A stretch of 60,370 nucleotides of DNA from an uncultured Clostridia bacterium (GCA_947631925.1 CANRNE010000012.1:1-60370); one strand, 5' to 3'. Positions 25,601-35,191 are shown, counted from the first letter of the stretch. Numbers and translations: made by a program. The notes: generated from the letters alone by a model not told the origin.

Positions 25601-25876
25601 GGAACCGGCGACGTCGATGCAACTTGGGGCTATCTCTCTGTGGATGCCGTCAAGAACGACGCAACGCTTGTCAACCGTGCCCGTCAGAACCTCAAGTATC
25701 AGCTCTACGCATTCGCCAACAGCGCAGTGCTCAACATCACGACGACGCGCGTCACCCCTTGGTGGGAGGCTGCCATCAATGCAGTCGCAATCGTCGGCGG
25801 TATCGTCTTCGGTCTGTCCACTGTGGCTTGGATTGTCACGGAACTGCTTCCCGAAAAGAAGAAGGAGGAAGAATAA
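22655..25876 (+). CDS. Membrane-anchored glycoside hydrolase family 3 protein with permuted domain order
   Basis: The 1073-residue protein begins with a signal-anchor helix (about 10-32) and ends with another helix (about 1040-1062) and an acidic/basic tail. The GH3 C-terminal (alpha/beta sandwich) domain comes first (about 70-460, EEGAVLLKNTNGVLPL and GKVNATGALMDTYA), then a fibronectin III-like module (about 465-590), then the GH3 TIM-barrel (about 700-1020). The barrel carries GPKHIGFNDQEYQR (the Lys-His site) and GLATTDMMNN, whose Asp is the expected nucleophile. Reversed domain order is known in some clostridial beta-glucosidases. The substrate cannot be read. Strong GGAGG ribosome binding site; the next gene starts at once. 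Confidence 0.88.
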   Translation: MKLKKLTPLWRGLAAVTASCMTLAVIGSSIADNYRSQIDEAFGTQSYITEEDADAKYSADYTAEQLKEKLVEFSINQGEEGAVLLKNTNGVLPLSSTAKVALFGGASYNNYKSGGGNSDAATLVSALTDAGITIDSGVSDAYSGEHGLLGVVTGESEQPGRWPGAPSTVVQTYGFRPNTSLGDYDPNGYQIREADPSKTYEVTGDKATEINANISTALQALNTAADELTDDVIGIVTFMRPGGEGNTYYPGVARDSMGNTLNQNPLALSPEEIGVVDFAKEHCSKVIVLLNTCVPMEIQPLVSGEHAVDGIMYVGVPNDYQFKGIVNVLTGKVNATGALMDTYAVSTTSSPAMRNFGGSTWADYTIVATTAGQDPRWNVDVSNETTGSFGGVASYAASTYVVEAEGIYTGYNYYETRYFDSVCNPSYNAKNATEGDAASGGWSYANEMTYPFGFGLSYLDYEQKITAIDVQDSNDGVITATVDVTNKSDKDGKFLVQLYVSQPYTEYDRTNLVEKSAIMFLNSKKVEVAHGATVTTTIEIPTKYIASYDYKTAKTYILDGGDYRFTVANGAHEAVNNVLASLGKTTADGMTADGDGTNVQVWNNGSESITDDSTYSVSAKTNTQITNVADNADINYYLSDADKVTYLSRQNWSGTWPKNYNTIKDGKGYSLADSPKKDEWIKELRNEQYTIKTDEPATEAPADGVKWADIGAQQVMYLDDPMWDQLVARISIDQAIGAIAHGGSQSDALDNIETPVVGQNDGPTGFTGASLDLNNTPDDRTDDFRTALNSQSLMGSSFNPELSYRWGILLGNTGLLTQRYEVWAGGMNYHRTPYNSRNIEYVSEDPMLTNVLGVQLIKGSREKGIIVGPKHIGFNDQEYQRSGVGVYMTEQKLRQTDLRGFEGAFTEADGLGMMIAFNRIGAINASHHVGMNMGIFRGEWGFKGLATTDMMNNAYYFNPEGCIMAGLTMMADFQGNNSTISGGTGDVDATWGYLSVDAVKNDATLVNRARQNLKYQLYAFANSAVLNITTTRVTPWWEAAINAVAIVGGIVFGLSTVAWIVTELLPEKKKEEE

Positions 25877-25877
25877 T

Positions 25878-26360
25878 ATGAATTTCATCAAGAAACAGAC
25901 GATTGGTAATTGGCTCACGCTTGCGGCCCTTGTCTTCGCGCTCATCAGCGCCATCATCTACGGCGTGAATGTCGGCAGCGCAGGCTATTTCAAGGGCAGA
26001 ACCAGCGAACCGCTCGTTGCGGCGACCGTCATTGCAATTCTCTTTGCGGCGGCCATCCTCGTGCTCTCCTCGCTGAAGTTCAAAGGCATCGTCGGGAAGG
26101 TGCTCGACATCGTCATCGGCGCCATGAAGATTCTCGTTGCAGTCCTGCTCATCTTCGCGCTCCTGCAATTCGTCGCCACGAGAGTGGAAGGCCTCGGCTT
26201 CATCTACTTCTCCAACGCAGACGTCATTCAGGAAGTGCAGACACCGGCCAACCTCGCCTCCGCGAGCACAGCCGTGACAGGGTTTGTCTTCTACGGAATC
26301 GCTTGGCTCATCGCCGTCGTCGCCGCCTTCTTCGGCTTCCGCAAAAAGAACGCAGACTAA
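25878..26360 (+). CDS. Four-helix membrane protein partnered with the family 3 glycosidase
   Basis: The 160-residue product starts at the ATG at 25878, two bases after the glycosidase stop, with GGAGGAAGAA upstream. Four hydrophobic segments are visible (about 12-35, 47-70, 78-102 and 135-155) with a basic end (FGFRKKNAD). I do not recognise the family. Tight spacing after the glycosidase suggests it forms a complex with, or assists, that doubly anchored enzyme; this is inference. Confidence 0.75.
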   Translation: MNFIKKQTIGNWLTLAALVFALISAIIYGVNVGSAGYFKGRTSEPLVAATVIAILFAAAILVLSSLKFKGIVGKVLDIVIGAMKILVAVLLIFALLQFVATRVEGLGFIYFSNADVIQEVQTPANLASASTAVTGFVFYGIAWLIAVVAAFFGFRKKNAD

Positions 26361-26370
26361 CCTTCTCCTC

Positions 26371-26418
26371 CTCTTACCGATAAGCCTGCACGGGGTTTCC
26401 CCGTGCAGGCGGTAAGAG
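26371..26418 (+). other. Long hairpin after the glycosidase operon
   Basis: GCCTGCACGGGG, TTT, CCCCGTGCAGGC is a perfect 12-base stem (26384-26410), extended by CTCTTACC at 26371-26378 pairing with GGTAAGAG at 26411-26418. No T-run follows; the T-rich terminator comes next. Confidence 0.65.
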
Positions 26419-26429
26419 AAAATCTCCTC

Positions 26430-26459
26430 AAAAAAGAGAGGCCTCGGCCTCTCTTTTTT
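26430..26459. terminator. Bidirectional terminator
   Basis: AAAAAAGAGAGGCC, then its exact complement ending in six T. It serves the glycosidase operon and can also end minus-strand transcription from the tRNA genes. Confidence 0.85.
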
Positions 26460-26503
26460 CCTATATTCCACAAAAAAAGAGAGCCGAAACTCTCTTTCCC
26501 GTT

Positions 26504-26580
26504 TGGTGGGGACAACAGGACTCGAACCTGTGACCTCACGCATGTGAAGCGTGCGCTCTAACCAACTGAGCTATGCCCCC
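26504..26580 (-). tRNA. tRNA-Val (anticodon CAC)
   Basis: The minus-strand sequence folds as a complete 77-base tRNA with encoded CCA. The acceptor stem GGGGGCA pairs with TGTCCCC (one G-U pair), the D arm is AGCTCAGTTGGTTAGAGC, and the anticodon stem CACGC/GCGTG encloses loop TTCACAT, giving anticodon CAC for the valine codon GUG. The T arm is ACAGGTTCGAGTCCTGT. Confidence 0.93.
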
Positions 26581-26584
26581 GAGG

Positions 26585-26660
26585 TGGTGGAGATAGCGTG
26601 AGTCGAACACGTGACCTCTTGAATGCCATTCAAGCGCTCTACCAACTGAGCTATACCCCC
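26585..26660 (-). tRNA. tRNA-Ala (anticodon GGC)
   Basis: Minus strand, 76 bases with encoded CCA. Anticodon stem CTTGA/TCAAG with loop ATGGCAT gives GGC, reading alanine GCC/GCU. The acceptor stem GGGGGTA/TATCTCC contains the G3-U70 wobble pair that is the alanine identity element, which confirms the call. It precedes tRNA-Val by four bases on the minus strand, so they are probably co-transcribed. Confidence 0.94.
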
Positions 26661-26723
26661 ACACGGCTCTATTATTTTACCATATCCACGGGTGCCTGTC
26701 AACTAAAAACGCGCGTATCGGAC

Positions 26724-26752
26724 AAAAAAATCCGACGCCTTGCGGCGTCGGA
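26724..26752 (-). terminator. Terminator of the PadR-type regulator gene
   Basis: Minus strand: CCGACGCC, GCAA, GGCGTCGG, then ATTTTTTT, starting a few bases after the stop. Confidence 0.9.
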
Positions 26753-26757
26753 GAAAA

Positions 26758-28845
26758 TCATTTCTTTTTGCTCGTCGGCTTCGTCAAGAGGTAGTAGCAA
26801 ATTCCGAAGACGACAATCCCGAAGAAGAACACGATGGGGACGACGATGAAGGTTGCAATGGCTGATGCGCTCGTGAAGTCGATTTTGACCGCCAGCGCAA
26901 CAATCAGCGTGATGATGACGGCGAGGGCGTACAGCACGAGGGCGTTCACCATGATGGGTGCGGTCCGCCTGATTGAGCGTTTTCCCCAGTGGTTGGCGTA
27001 GGCAAGTCCCGTGATGAGCAGGAGCGCGACGCCGATTGCCCAGACGAGATAGGGGTAATAGACGGGGAGAGCGTAGCGGCTCTGCACGGCGAGCAGGATT
27101 CCGCCCTCGATGACGCACAGGCAGAACACCACGAGTGCGCTCAAGAAGAGCGCTTTGCCCTTATGGACGGTCTCTTCGGGTTCCTCATCCGTCCGTTTTG
27201 CGGGCTTGGTGCCCGTCGTCGTGATTTTGATGCCGTCATACTGGGCGCGCGAGCGCAAATCGCTGAAGTCGATGCCGTCGATGGAACGTGCCTCCACGGG
27301 CGGCGTTTCTCTCTCCACCGTGCCGGCATAAATTCTGTTCACGACGCGGCGATAATCTTCCTCGGGCGCCTTGACGGGCGCTGCAGGCGCGGGCGCGGGC
27401 GTGGGCTCGAAGTAGGGCTGTGCGGGCGCCGCGGGTGCGGGAGGGGTGCTGACGAGTTCGAGATAGTTCCTGTGAAGAAGTTCGCGCTCCCGTTCACGGA
27501 AGAGGGCTTCCTGTTCGCGCAGAATACGCTGCTCCTGTGCGGCGAGATCGTTCGCATGGGCGCGGCGTTCGGCCTCAATCTGCTCGTCGCGCTGACGAAG
27601 CAGTTCGGCAAAGCGTTTGCGCTCCTCGGTATAGAAGGCATCACGCTCGGAGAGTTCCTGTTCGCGCACGCGAATCTCTTCCGCATGCCGCGCATCCGCC
27701 TCCCGCTTGAGCTCTTCCTGACGGGAGAGCGCTTCACGGCGGGAAGTTTCCTCCGCCTCGAGCCGAGCACGGCGCTCTGCCTCTTCAGCCTCCAACTTGG
27801 CGCGTCTTGCGGCTTCTTCATCCTCAATGGCCTTGCGACGGGCGTTCTCCTCCGCGGTGAGCGCATTGCGGCGGGCCTCCTCTTCGGCGGCGAGAACGGA
27901 CTTGCGCATTGCCTCTTCTTCGTCGAGGCGTCTTCTGCGCTCGGCCTCTTCCTCGGCAGTGGCACGCAGTCTCTCCTCGCGGTCGGACTGCTCCGCTTCG
28001 CGGGCCAAGGCATCCTCTTCGGCGCCGCGCTCCTGTTCGGCGCGCAGCTGTTCGAGCCGCTCCTTCTCCTCTTCGATGGACTTCTTTTCCTCTTCGAAGC
28101 GCGCTTTCTCGGCCTCGAGGTCTGCCTTTTCCGCCTCCAAAGCGGCCTTGTCGCTCTCCAGCGCTGCGACTTTCTCCTCGAGCTCTGCATTCTGCACGTT
28201 CACCGCCTGCTCCTCCATGGACGCCTTTTCGGCGTCGAGGGCACGGGCGCGCTCGTCGAGTTCTGCCTCACGGGCGGCGAGTGCGGCGTTCTTCTCATCG
28301 AATTCCGCCTGCAGGCGCTGGACGTCGAGGGTGTCGTCATAGACGGGCTCGTAGTCGAGTTCGTCGTCCTCGCCCTCCGTCCGCGGCACGCGGGAAGTCG
28401 AGTTGCGTAGCACGCGCATGTTGACGAGGGTGGGGGCGGGGTTGTTGAAGTCGAAATCCTTGTCCGAAATCAGGCTGTCGATGACGGTGCGGGAATATTC
28501 CCACTCCGACTGATTTTGCTCGGAAATGCTCCTTCCCTCATCGGTGAGCGAGAAGTATTTTCTTCTGCCGCCCGCGACGGAGCCGCCCCAGTAGGAAGTG
28601 ACGTAGCCGTCCTTTTCCAGCCGCTTGAGCGCGCTGTACAAAGAGGGCTGTTTGAGCGAATATTGTCCGTGGCTCTTGCGTTCGATTTCGGCAATAATTT
28701 CATAGCCGTACTTGTCGCCGTCGTAGAGCGCACGCAGGATGATGGTGTTGATGTGACCGCGGATGAGGTCTGCGCTGATGGATTTTTCTTCCTTTTCTTC
28801 TGCGCCGACGCTCTCGACTTCCGCGCCGTCTCTCTCGTCGTCCAT
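26758..28845 (-). CDS. PadR-type winged-helix regulator fused to a long coiled coil and four membrane helices
   Basis: The 695-residue product begins with an acidic leader, then a PadR winged helix (about 22-105) with LRALYDGDKYGYEIIAEIE, SLYSALKRLEKDGYV and the GRRKYFSLTDEG wing. Residues about 170-480 form a highly charged Glu/Ala/Arg coiled coil or long single helix. A proline/alanine linker follows, then four membrane helices from about residue 563 (KALFLSALVVFCLC, YLVWAIGVALLLI, IMVNALVLYALAV, IATFIVVPIVFFF). DNA-binding, spacer and membrane parts in one chain suggest a membrane-tethered transcription factor. PadR proteins usually sense small molecules or envelope stress; the signal here is unknown. 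AAAGGAGG ribosome binding site and a consensus promoter, with a palindromic operator just upstream. Confidence 0.85.
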   Translation of the reverse strand: MDDERDGAEVESVGAEEKEEKSISADLIRGHINTIILRALYDGDKYGYEIIAEIERKSHGQYSLKQPSLYSALKRLEKDGYVTSYWGGSVAGGRRKYFSLTDEGRSISEQNQSEWEYSRTVIDSLISDKDFDFNNPAPTLVNMRVLRNSTSRVPRTEGEDDELDYEPVYDDTLDVQRLQAEFDEKNAALAAREAELDERARALDAEKASMEEQAVNVQNAELEEKVAALESDKAALEAEKADLEAEKARFEEEKKSIEEEKERLEQLRAEQERGAEEDALAREAEQSDREERLRATAEEEAERRRRLDEEEAMRKSVLAAEEEARRNALTAEENARRKAIEDEEAARRAKLEAEEAERRARLEAEETSRREALSRQEELKREADARHAEEIRVREQELSERDAFYTEERKRFAELLRQRDEQIEAERRAHANDLAAQEQRILREQEALFRERERELLHRNYLELVSTPPAPAAPAQPYFEPTPAPAPAAPVKAPEEDYRRVVNRIYAGTVERETPPVEARSIDGIDFSDLRSRAQYDGIKITTTGTKPAKRTDEEPEETVHKGKALFLSALVVFCLCVIEGGILLAVQSRYALPVYYPYLVWAIGVALLLITGLAYANHWGKRSIRRTAPIMVNALVLYALAVIITLIVALAVKIDFTSASAIATFIVVPIVFFFGIVVFGICYYLLTKPTSKKK

Positions 28846-28871
28846 GCCAAGTTCCTCCTTTGTTTTTCCAT

Positions 28872-28900
28872 ATTATACTATAAAACGCGGAATTTGTCAA
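28872..28900 (-). promoter_or_regulatory. Consensus promoter of the PadR-type regulator
   Basis: Minus strand: TTGACA (28900-28895), 17 bases, TATAAT (28877-28872). Confidence 0.9.
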
Positions 28901-28907
28901 TAGTTGA

Positions 28908-28930
28908 AGTACTATGTCTGACATAATTTT
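28908..28930. promoter_or_regulatory. Palindrome site 4 between divergent promoters (probable PadR operator)
   Basis: AGTACTATG, TCTGA, CATAATTTT. The left half matches the family fully and the right half keeps CATAAT. Read on the minus strand it gives TCAGACATAGTACTTCAA, matching the oriented form at the other three sites. It sits 8 bases behind the -35 box of the PadR gene and touches the -35 box of the divergent gene, so one bound protein could control both. Confidence 0.7.
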
Positions 28931-28958
28931 TGAATTTTTTTCTTAATTTTAGTAATAT
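28930..28958 (+). promoter_or_regulatory. Promoter of the YkvI-like gene
   Basis: TTGAAT at 28930-28935, 17 bases, TAATAT at 28953-28958, about 30 bases before the predicted start codon. Confidence 0.6.
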
Positions 28959-28987
28959 TTCAGGCATAATAGGCATAAATTTGCCCG

Positions 28988-30211
28988 ATGGGAGTCCTGC
29001 AGGGCGCATGTTTCATCGTGGGAGGGGCCATCGGCGCGGGATTTATTACGGGCGCCGAGCTCGTCGCTTTCTTCGGGCCGGAGGGCGCGCTCTTTTGCGC
29101 GCTCGCATCTTCCGTGCTCTTTTGCGGCATGTGCATGCTCTTTTTGCGGCTGGGGAAGAAATACGGGGGATTTCGCGGCACGCTTGAAAAACTCTTCAAA
29201 AGGGCGGCGCCCGCGGCGAGAATTTTCATCACGCTCTGTGCCTTCATCCCGTCCGCTGCCATGCTTGCGGCGCTCGATTCGCTGCTTTTCGCGCTTCGGC
29301 CGCTTCCATCCCTGTTGGGGCTGCTGTTTTCGGCGGTTGCGCTCCGCCGCGGCACGCGCGGAATTTCCTTGGTCAACTCCGTTCTCTCGCCCGCGCTCGT
29401 CCTCTTTCTCCTCGTCTTCGGCGGGGTGCCCGCAAGCGGCGGGCATGCGTATGCGGGCGGCGCGCTGTATGCGGGGCTCAACGTCTTTCTCATGGCGCCC
29501 GTTCTCATGGATGCGGGGCGGGAGATGAAGTCGCCGCTCGCCTCTTCTCTTCTTGCGGCTTGCTGTGTATTTTTGTGCAGCGCCGCCGTGCTCGGAAGGG
29601 TGGAGAGGGCGGGAACGGCGGGAGCGGAGATGCCGTATCTTGCCGCGCTCGGAGAGAGCCCGCTCTTCCCGGTCGCCGCGGTAGCCGCGATTTTCACCTC
29701 CCTCGTGGCGTCGCTCTATCCCGTCCTCTCGCTTGCGGACGGACTCTATGGCGGCAAAAAGATAGCCGCAAAGGGGCTGGTGCTCCTTGCGGCCTTTATG
29801 TTGTCCCGTCTCGGGCTGTCTTCCATTGTCGCCCGCCTCTATCCGCTGCAGGGACTTGCGGGGCTCTTTCTTTCAGTCTTCGCGATTTTTCACGAGAAAT
29901 TTCTCCAGCAGGGCGATGAGAAAGTACATCACCGCCGCAAGAAGGGCAAGGATTACCGTCGCCGTCATCAGAAGGTCGAGCTTGAACACCTGCCCGCCGT
30001 ACACGATGAGGTATCCGAGCCCCGCGCGCGAGACGATGTATTCGCCCATAATCGAGCCAATCCACGCCATGCCGACGTTGACTTTGAGCATGGAGATGAA
30101 GGACGCGAGCGAGGACGGAACGACAAGTTTCAAGAGAATCTGCAACTTGCTCGCGCCCATCGACTTGAGGAGGAGAAGTTTATTTTTGTCCGTGGCGATG
30201 AACGCGGATAG
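28988..30211 (+). CDS. YkvI-like membrane protein with antisense-encoded C-terminal extension
   Basis: The first 300 residues are a polytopic membrane protein of about nine helices starting FIVGGAIGAGFITGAELVAFFG, the pattern of the YkvI family (distantly related to amino-acid transporters). After the last helix (GLAGLFLSVFAIFH) the frame has no stop and runs 339 bases into the antisense of the neighbouring permease gene. That adds about 105 hydrophilic His/Arg/Glu-rich residues that look like antisense translation. The natural stop has probably been lost by deletion or rearrangement. The start at 28988 has only a weak ribosome binding site. It is divergent from the PadR regulator and shares its operator, so it is a probable target. 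Confidence 0.7.
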   Translation: MGVLQGACFIVGGAIGAGFITGAELVAFFGPEGALFCALASSVLFCGMCMLFLRLGKKYGGFRGTLEKLFKRAAPAARIFITLCAFIPSAAMLAALDSLLFALRPLPSLLGLLFSAVALRRGTRGISLVNSVLSPALVLFLLVFGGVPASGGHAYAGGALYAGLNVFLMAPVLMDAGREMKSPLASSLLAACCVFLCSAAVLGRVERAGTAGAEMPYLAALGESPLFPVAAVAAIFTSLVASLYPVLSLADGLYGGKKIAAKGLVLLAAFMLSRLGLSSIVARLYPLQGLAGLFLSVFAIFHEKFLQQGDEKVHHRRKKGKDYRRRHQKVELEHLPAVHDEVSEPRARDDVFAHNRANPRHADVDFEHGDEGRERGRNDKFQENLQLARAHRLEEEKFIFVRGDERG

Positions 30212-30685
30212 CATGTGCATGATGGCGACGATGAGCCCGACAATCACCGTCATGAAGAGAATGGCCTTGCTCCCCGTGCCGAACCAGATGATGATGAGGG
30301 GTCCGAGGGCAATCTTGGGGAGGGCGTTCAAGACGACGATGTAGGGCTCGAGGACGCTTCTTACCGTCTCACTCCACCAGAGGGCAAGCGCGATGCCGTA
30401 GCCGAGCACGACGGCGATGGCAAATCCCGCAAGCGTTTCCCACAGCGTCGTGCCGATGTGATAGAAGAGCGTTCCCTCATTGTAGAGGGAGGCAATCGTC
30501 TTTGCGATGCGGGAGGGGGAACTGACGAGAAAGGCGTCCGCCCAGCCGAGCGCGGTGGAGAGCTCCCAAAATCCGAGAAGAAGGGCAAGTATCCCGATGC
30601 GGAGCGCCCATACGAGCACGGCGTGGCGTTTGCGTTTTTTGAGAAAGAGCAAATGCTCTTCGGAATAATTCTTTTGTGTTTTCAT
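29873..30685 (-). CDS. ABC permease, SsuC/TauC family
   Basis: The 270-residue product has a basic N-terminus, six helices and the permease loop KSMGASKLQILLKLVVPSS. The ATG at 30685 has AAGGAG upstream and overlaps the ATPase stop by four bases (ATGA); a start at 30718 would lie inside the ATPase gene. Membrane subunit of the three-gene importer. Its last 339 bases lie under the run-on frame of the convergent YkvI-like gene. The substrate is not evident; the family moves sulfonates, nitrate or pyrimidine precursors. Confidence 0.88.
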   Translation of the reverse strand: MKTQKNYSEEHLLFLKKRKRHAVLVWALRIGILALLLGFWELSTALGWADAFLVSSPSRIAKTIASLYNEGTLFYHIGTTLWETLAGFAIAVVLGYGIALALWWSETVRSVLEPYIVVLNALPKIALGPLIIIWFGTGSKAILFMTVIVGLIVAIMHMLSAFIATDKNKLLLLKSMGASKLQILLKLVVPSSLASFISMLKVNVGMAWIGSIMGEYIVSRAGLGYLIVYGGQVFKLDLLMTATVILALLAAVMYFLIALLEKFLVKNRED

Positions 30686-31416
30686 GCGTTCAGCTCCTTC
30701 CAGAGTACTTCGAACCATGTCGAGAAGTCGGCGCGCTCCCTGCGCTTCAGGGGATTTGTCTCCCCGAATCCGAGCTCATGCGCATGCGAGACGCGGGCGG
30801 GACGGGGGGAGAGGACGAGGATGCGGTCGGCGAGTGAGATGGCCTCCGAGATGTCGTGCGTGATGAGGAGCGCCGTCTTTTTTTCGCTGCGGATGATGTT
30901 TGCCACGTCCTCGGTGACGCACAGCCGCGTCTGATAGTCGAGCGCGGAGAAGGGTTCGTCTAAGAGGAGCACGTCGGGGTCGGTCGCGAGGGTGCGGATG
31001 AGCGCGGCGCGCTGGCGCATGCCGCCCGAGAGCTGGGCGGGGTAGCTCTTCAAAAATTCCCCGAGCCCGTACTTTTGCGCAAGTCCGATGGCCCGTTCCC
31101 GCCCCTCCGAAGAGGTGTTTTTCTTGATTTCGAGGGGCAGGAAGATGTTCTTCTCAATCGTCCTCCACGGGAAGAGATGGTCCTTTTGCAGCATGTAGCC
31201 GAAGCTCCCGCGGCTCGTCACGCTCCCCGAGGAGGGGGTGAGAAGTCCCGCCGCGAGGGAGAGAAGGGTGGACTTGCCGCAGCCCGACGGCCCGATAATC
31301 GCCACGAATTCGCCCTCGTCCACCGAAAAGGAGAGGTGGGAGATTGCGACGGTCTCGTCCCGCACGGTGTGATAGACATAGGTGACGTCCGAAAACCGCA
31401 GTATTTCCTTCTTCAT
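30682..31416 (-). CDS. ABC transporter ATPase, SsuB/TauB family
   Basis: The 244-residue ATPase has Walker A GPSGCGKST (about 42-50), Q-loop MLQKDHLFPW, signature LSGGMRQR, Walker B VLLLDEPFSALD and the H-loop THDISEA. LFPWRT after the Q-loop glutamine is typical of the nitrate/sulfonate/taurine group. Second gene of the operon, between the binding protein and the permease. Confidence 0.92.
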   Translation of the reverse strand: MKKEILRFSDVTYVYHTVRDETVAISHLSFSVDEGEFVAIIGPSGCGKSTLLSLAAGLLTPSSGSVTSRGSFGYMLQKDHLFPWRTIEKNIFLPLEIKKNTSSEGRERAIGLAQKYGLGEFLKSYPAQLSGGMRQRAALIRTLATDPDVLLLDEPFSALDYQTRLCVTEDVANIIRSEKKTALLITHDISEAISLADRILVLSPRPARVSHAHELGFGETNPLKRRERADFSTWFEVLWKELNA

Positions 31417-31446
31417 AAGAATTTCCTTCCTGTAAACCAGAGGATT

Positions 31447-32448
31447 TCAGCCGAGCGAGGAAAAAATCTCCTCCGCGTAGGAATTGTCGACGATGAGCTC
31501 CATCTCCGCACGGCGGGGAAGCTGGCCCGCGCCGTCGATGATGTCTTGGAGACGGTCGAAGCTCTCCCGCGTCATCTGCATATCCGTCTGCCACGCGTCG
31601 ATGCCCTGATAGCTTTTCACGCTCGTCGCGATGGAGGCGCGCGAGGTGTCGGGGAACGCCTTGTAGAGATGCTCCGCCACGGTGTCTGGGTCGGAAGTCT
31701 GCGCGTATTTTATCGCTTTCAGCATGGCGCGAAGGAAGCCCTTCACAACGTCCTCGTGCCTGTCAATCCACGACTGCTTGGCGATGAAACTCGTGTAGGG
31801 GACTTCGCCGCTCGCCTGCCCGACGCTCGCCACGATGAAGCCCTTGCCAGCGGCCTGATATTCGGAGGCGGTGGGCTCAAACATCGTGCAGTACTGCGCC
31901 GTGCCTTCTTCGAAGGCAGCAGTCATGTTGTTGAAGGAGACGTCGAAGTTGAGATTGATTTCGCTGTCCGTAAACCCGTTCTGACGCAGGACGTATTCGA
32001 AGGTCATCGCGGGCACGCCGCCCCGCCTCCCCGCGAGGATTTCTTTGCCCTTCAAATCTGTCCATTGGAAGGTGTCGCGCTCATCCTCACGGGAGACGAG
32101 AAAGGACCCGTCGCGCTTGGTGAGCTGTCCGAATACGGTGGGGACGTCGCGGGCGCCGCCGAGCGCCACATAGAGCGCCGCCTCGGGGCCGCAGAATCCG
32201 ATGTCGCAGTCGCCCGAGAGCACGGCGGACATCACGGTATCCGCACCGCCGCCGTTGGTGAGCTCGATGCGGATTCCCTCCTCTTCGAAATAGCCGAGAG
32301 AGTCGGCAAGGTACATCGGCGCATAGAACACCGAGTGGGTGACTTCGCTGAGTTTGACGACGAAAAGTCCGTCGCCCGTTCCGCTGCAGGCGGAGAGGGG
32401 AAGGAGGGCGAAGAGCGCCGCTCCCAAAGTTGCAAGGATTTTTTTCAT
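31447..32448 (-). CDS. Solute-binding lipoprotein, NMT1/SsuA-like
   Basis: The 333-residue product has a signal peptide ending in lipobox LSAC (Cys21). The mature protein has SEVTHSVFYAPMYLADSLGYFEEEG split over the first strand-helix pair, GGADTVMSAVLSGDCDIGF and QYCTMFEPTASEYQAAGKGF, the pattern of NMT1/THI5- and SsuA-type binding proteins. The start at 32448 follows GGAGC. The long open frame continuing upstream is antisense to valS and is not coding. First gene of the importer operon. A hydroxymethylpyrimidine, sulfonate or similar small anion is possible; no riboswitch or pathway gene nearby decides it. Confidence 0.88.
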   Translation of the reverse strand: MKKILATLGAALFALLPLSACSGTGDGLFVVKLSEVTHSVFYAPMYLADSLGYFEEEGIRIELTNGGGADTVMSAVLSGDCDIGFCGPEAALYVALGGARDVPTVFGQLTKRDGSFLVSREDERDTFQWTDLKGKEILAGRRGGVPAMTFEYVLRQNGFTDSEINLNFDVSFNNMTAAFEEGTAQYCTMFEPTASEYQAAGKGFIVASVGQASGEVPYTSFIAKQSWIDRHEDVVKGFLRAMLKAIKYAQTSDPDTVAEHLYKAFPDTSRASIATSVKSYQGIDAWQTDMQMTRESFDRLQDIIDGAGQLPRRAEMELIVDNSYAEEIFSSLG

Positions 32449-32477
32449 AGGTTGCTCCTGAAAATTTGGAATAATAT

Positions 32478-32507
32478 ATTTTATGAACGCGGCGCTTTTA
32501 TTGACAA
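32478..32507 (-). promoter_or_regulatory. Promoter of the SsuABC-like operon, sharing its -35 bases with valS
   Basis: Minus strand TTGTCA (32507-32502), 18 bases, TAAAAT (32483-32478). Its -35 box is the complement of five of the six bases of the divergent valS -35 box, so RNA polymerase cannot occupy both. Confidence 0.65.
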
Positions 32508-32529
32508 CGCCGAAAAAATAAGGTATAAT
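32501..32529 (+). promoter_or_regulatory. Consensus promoter of valS
   Basis: TTGACA at 32501-32506, 17 bases, TATAAT at 32524-32529. The leader is only about 24 bases, leaving no room for a T-box. Confidence 0.92.
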
Positions 32530-32559
32530 GATTCGGTATTCCACATTCAGGATTTTCCC

Positions 32560-35184
<2,625 letters not shown>

Positions 35185-35191
35185 CCCGTTC

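Noticed and set aside
22382-25957. Very long open frame on the minus strand opposite the family 3 glycosidase
   Set aside because: It is antisense to a gene with clear motifs, has no family resemblance or ribosome binding site, and runs through terminator and promoter sequence. Long antisense frames are expected at this GC content.
26989-28410. Plus-strand frame opposite the PadR coiled coil with leucine/phenylalanine-rich translation
   Set aside because: It is the antisense of GAG/GCG-rich coiled-coil codons, with no start signal. The hydrophobic look is a codon artefact.
32530-32559. T-box leader for valS
   Set aside because: The promoter leaves only about 24 bases of leader, too short for a T-box.
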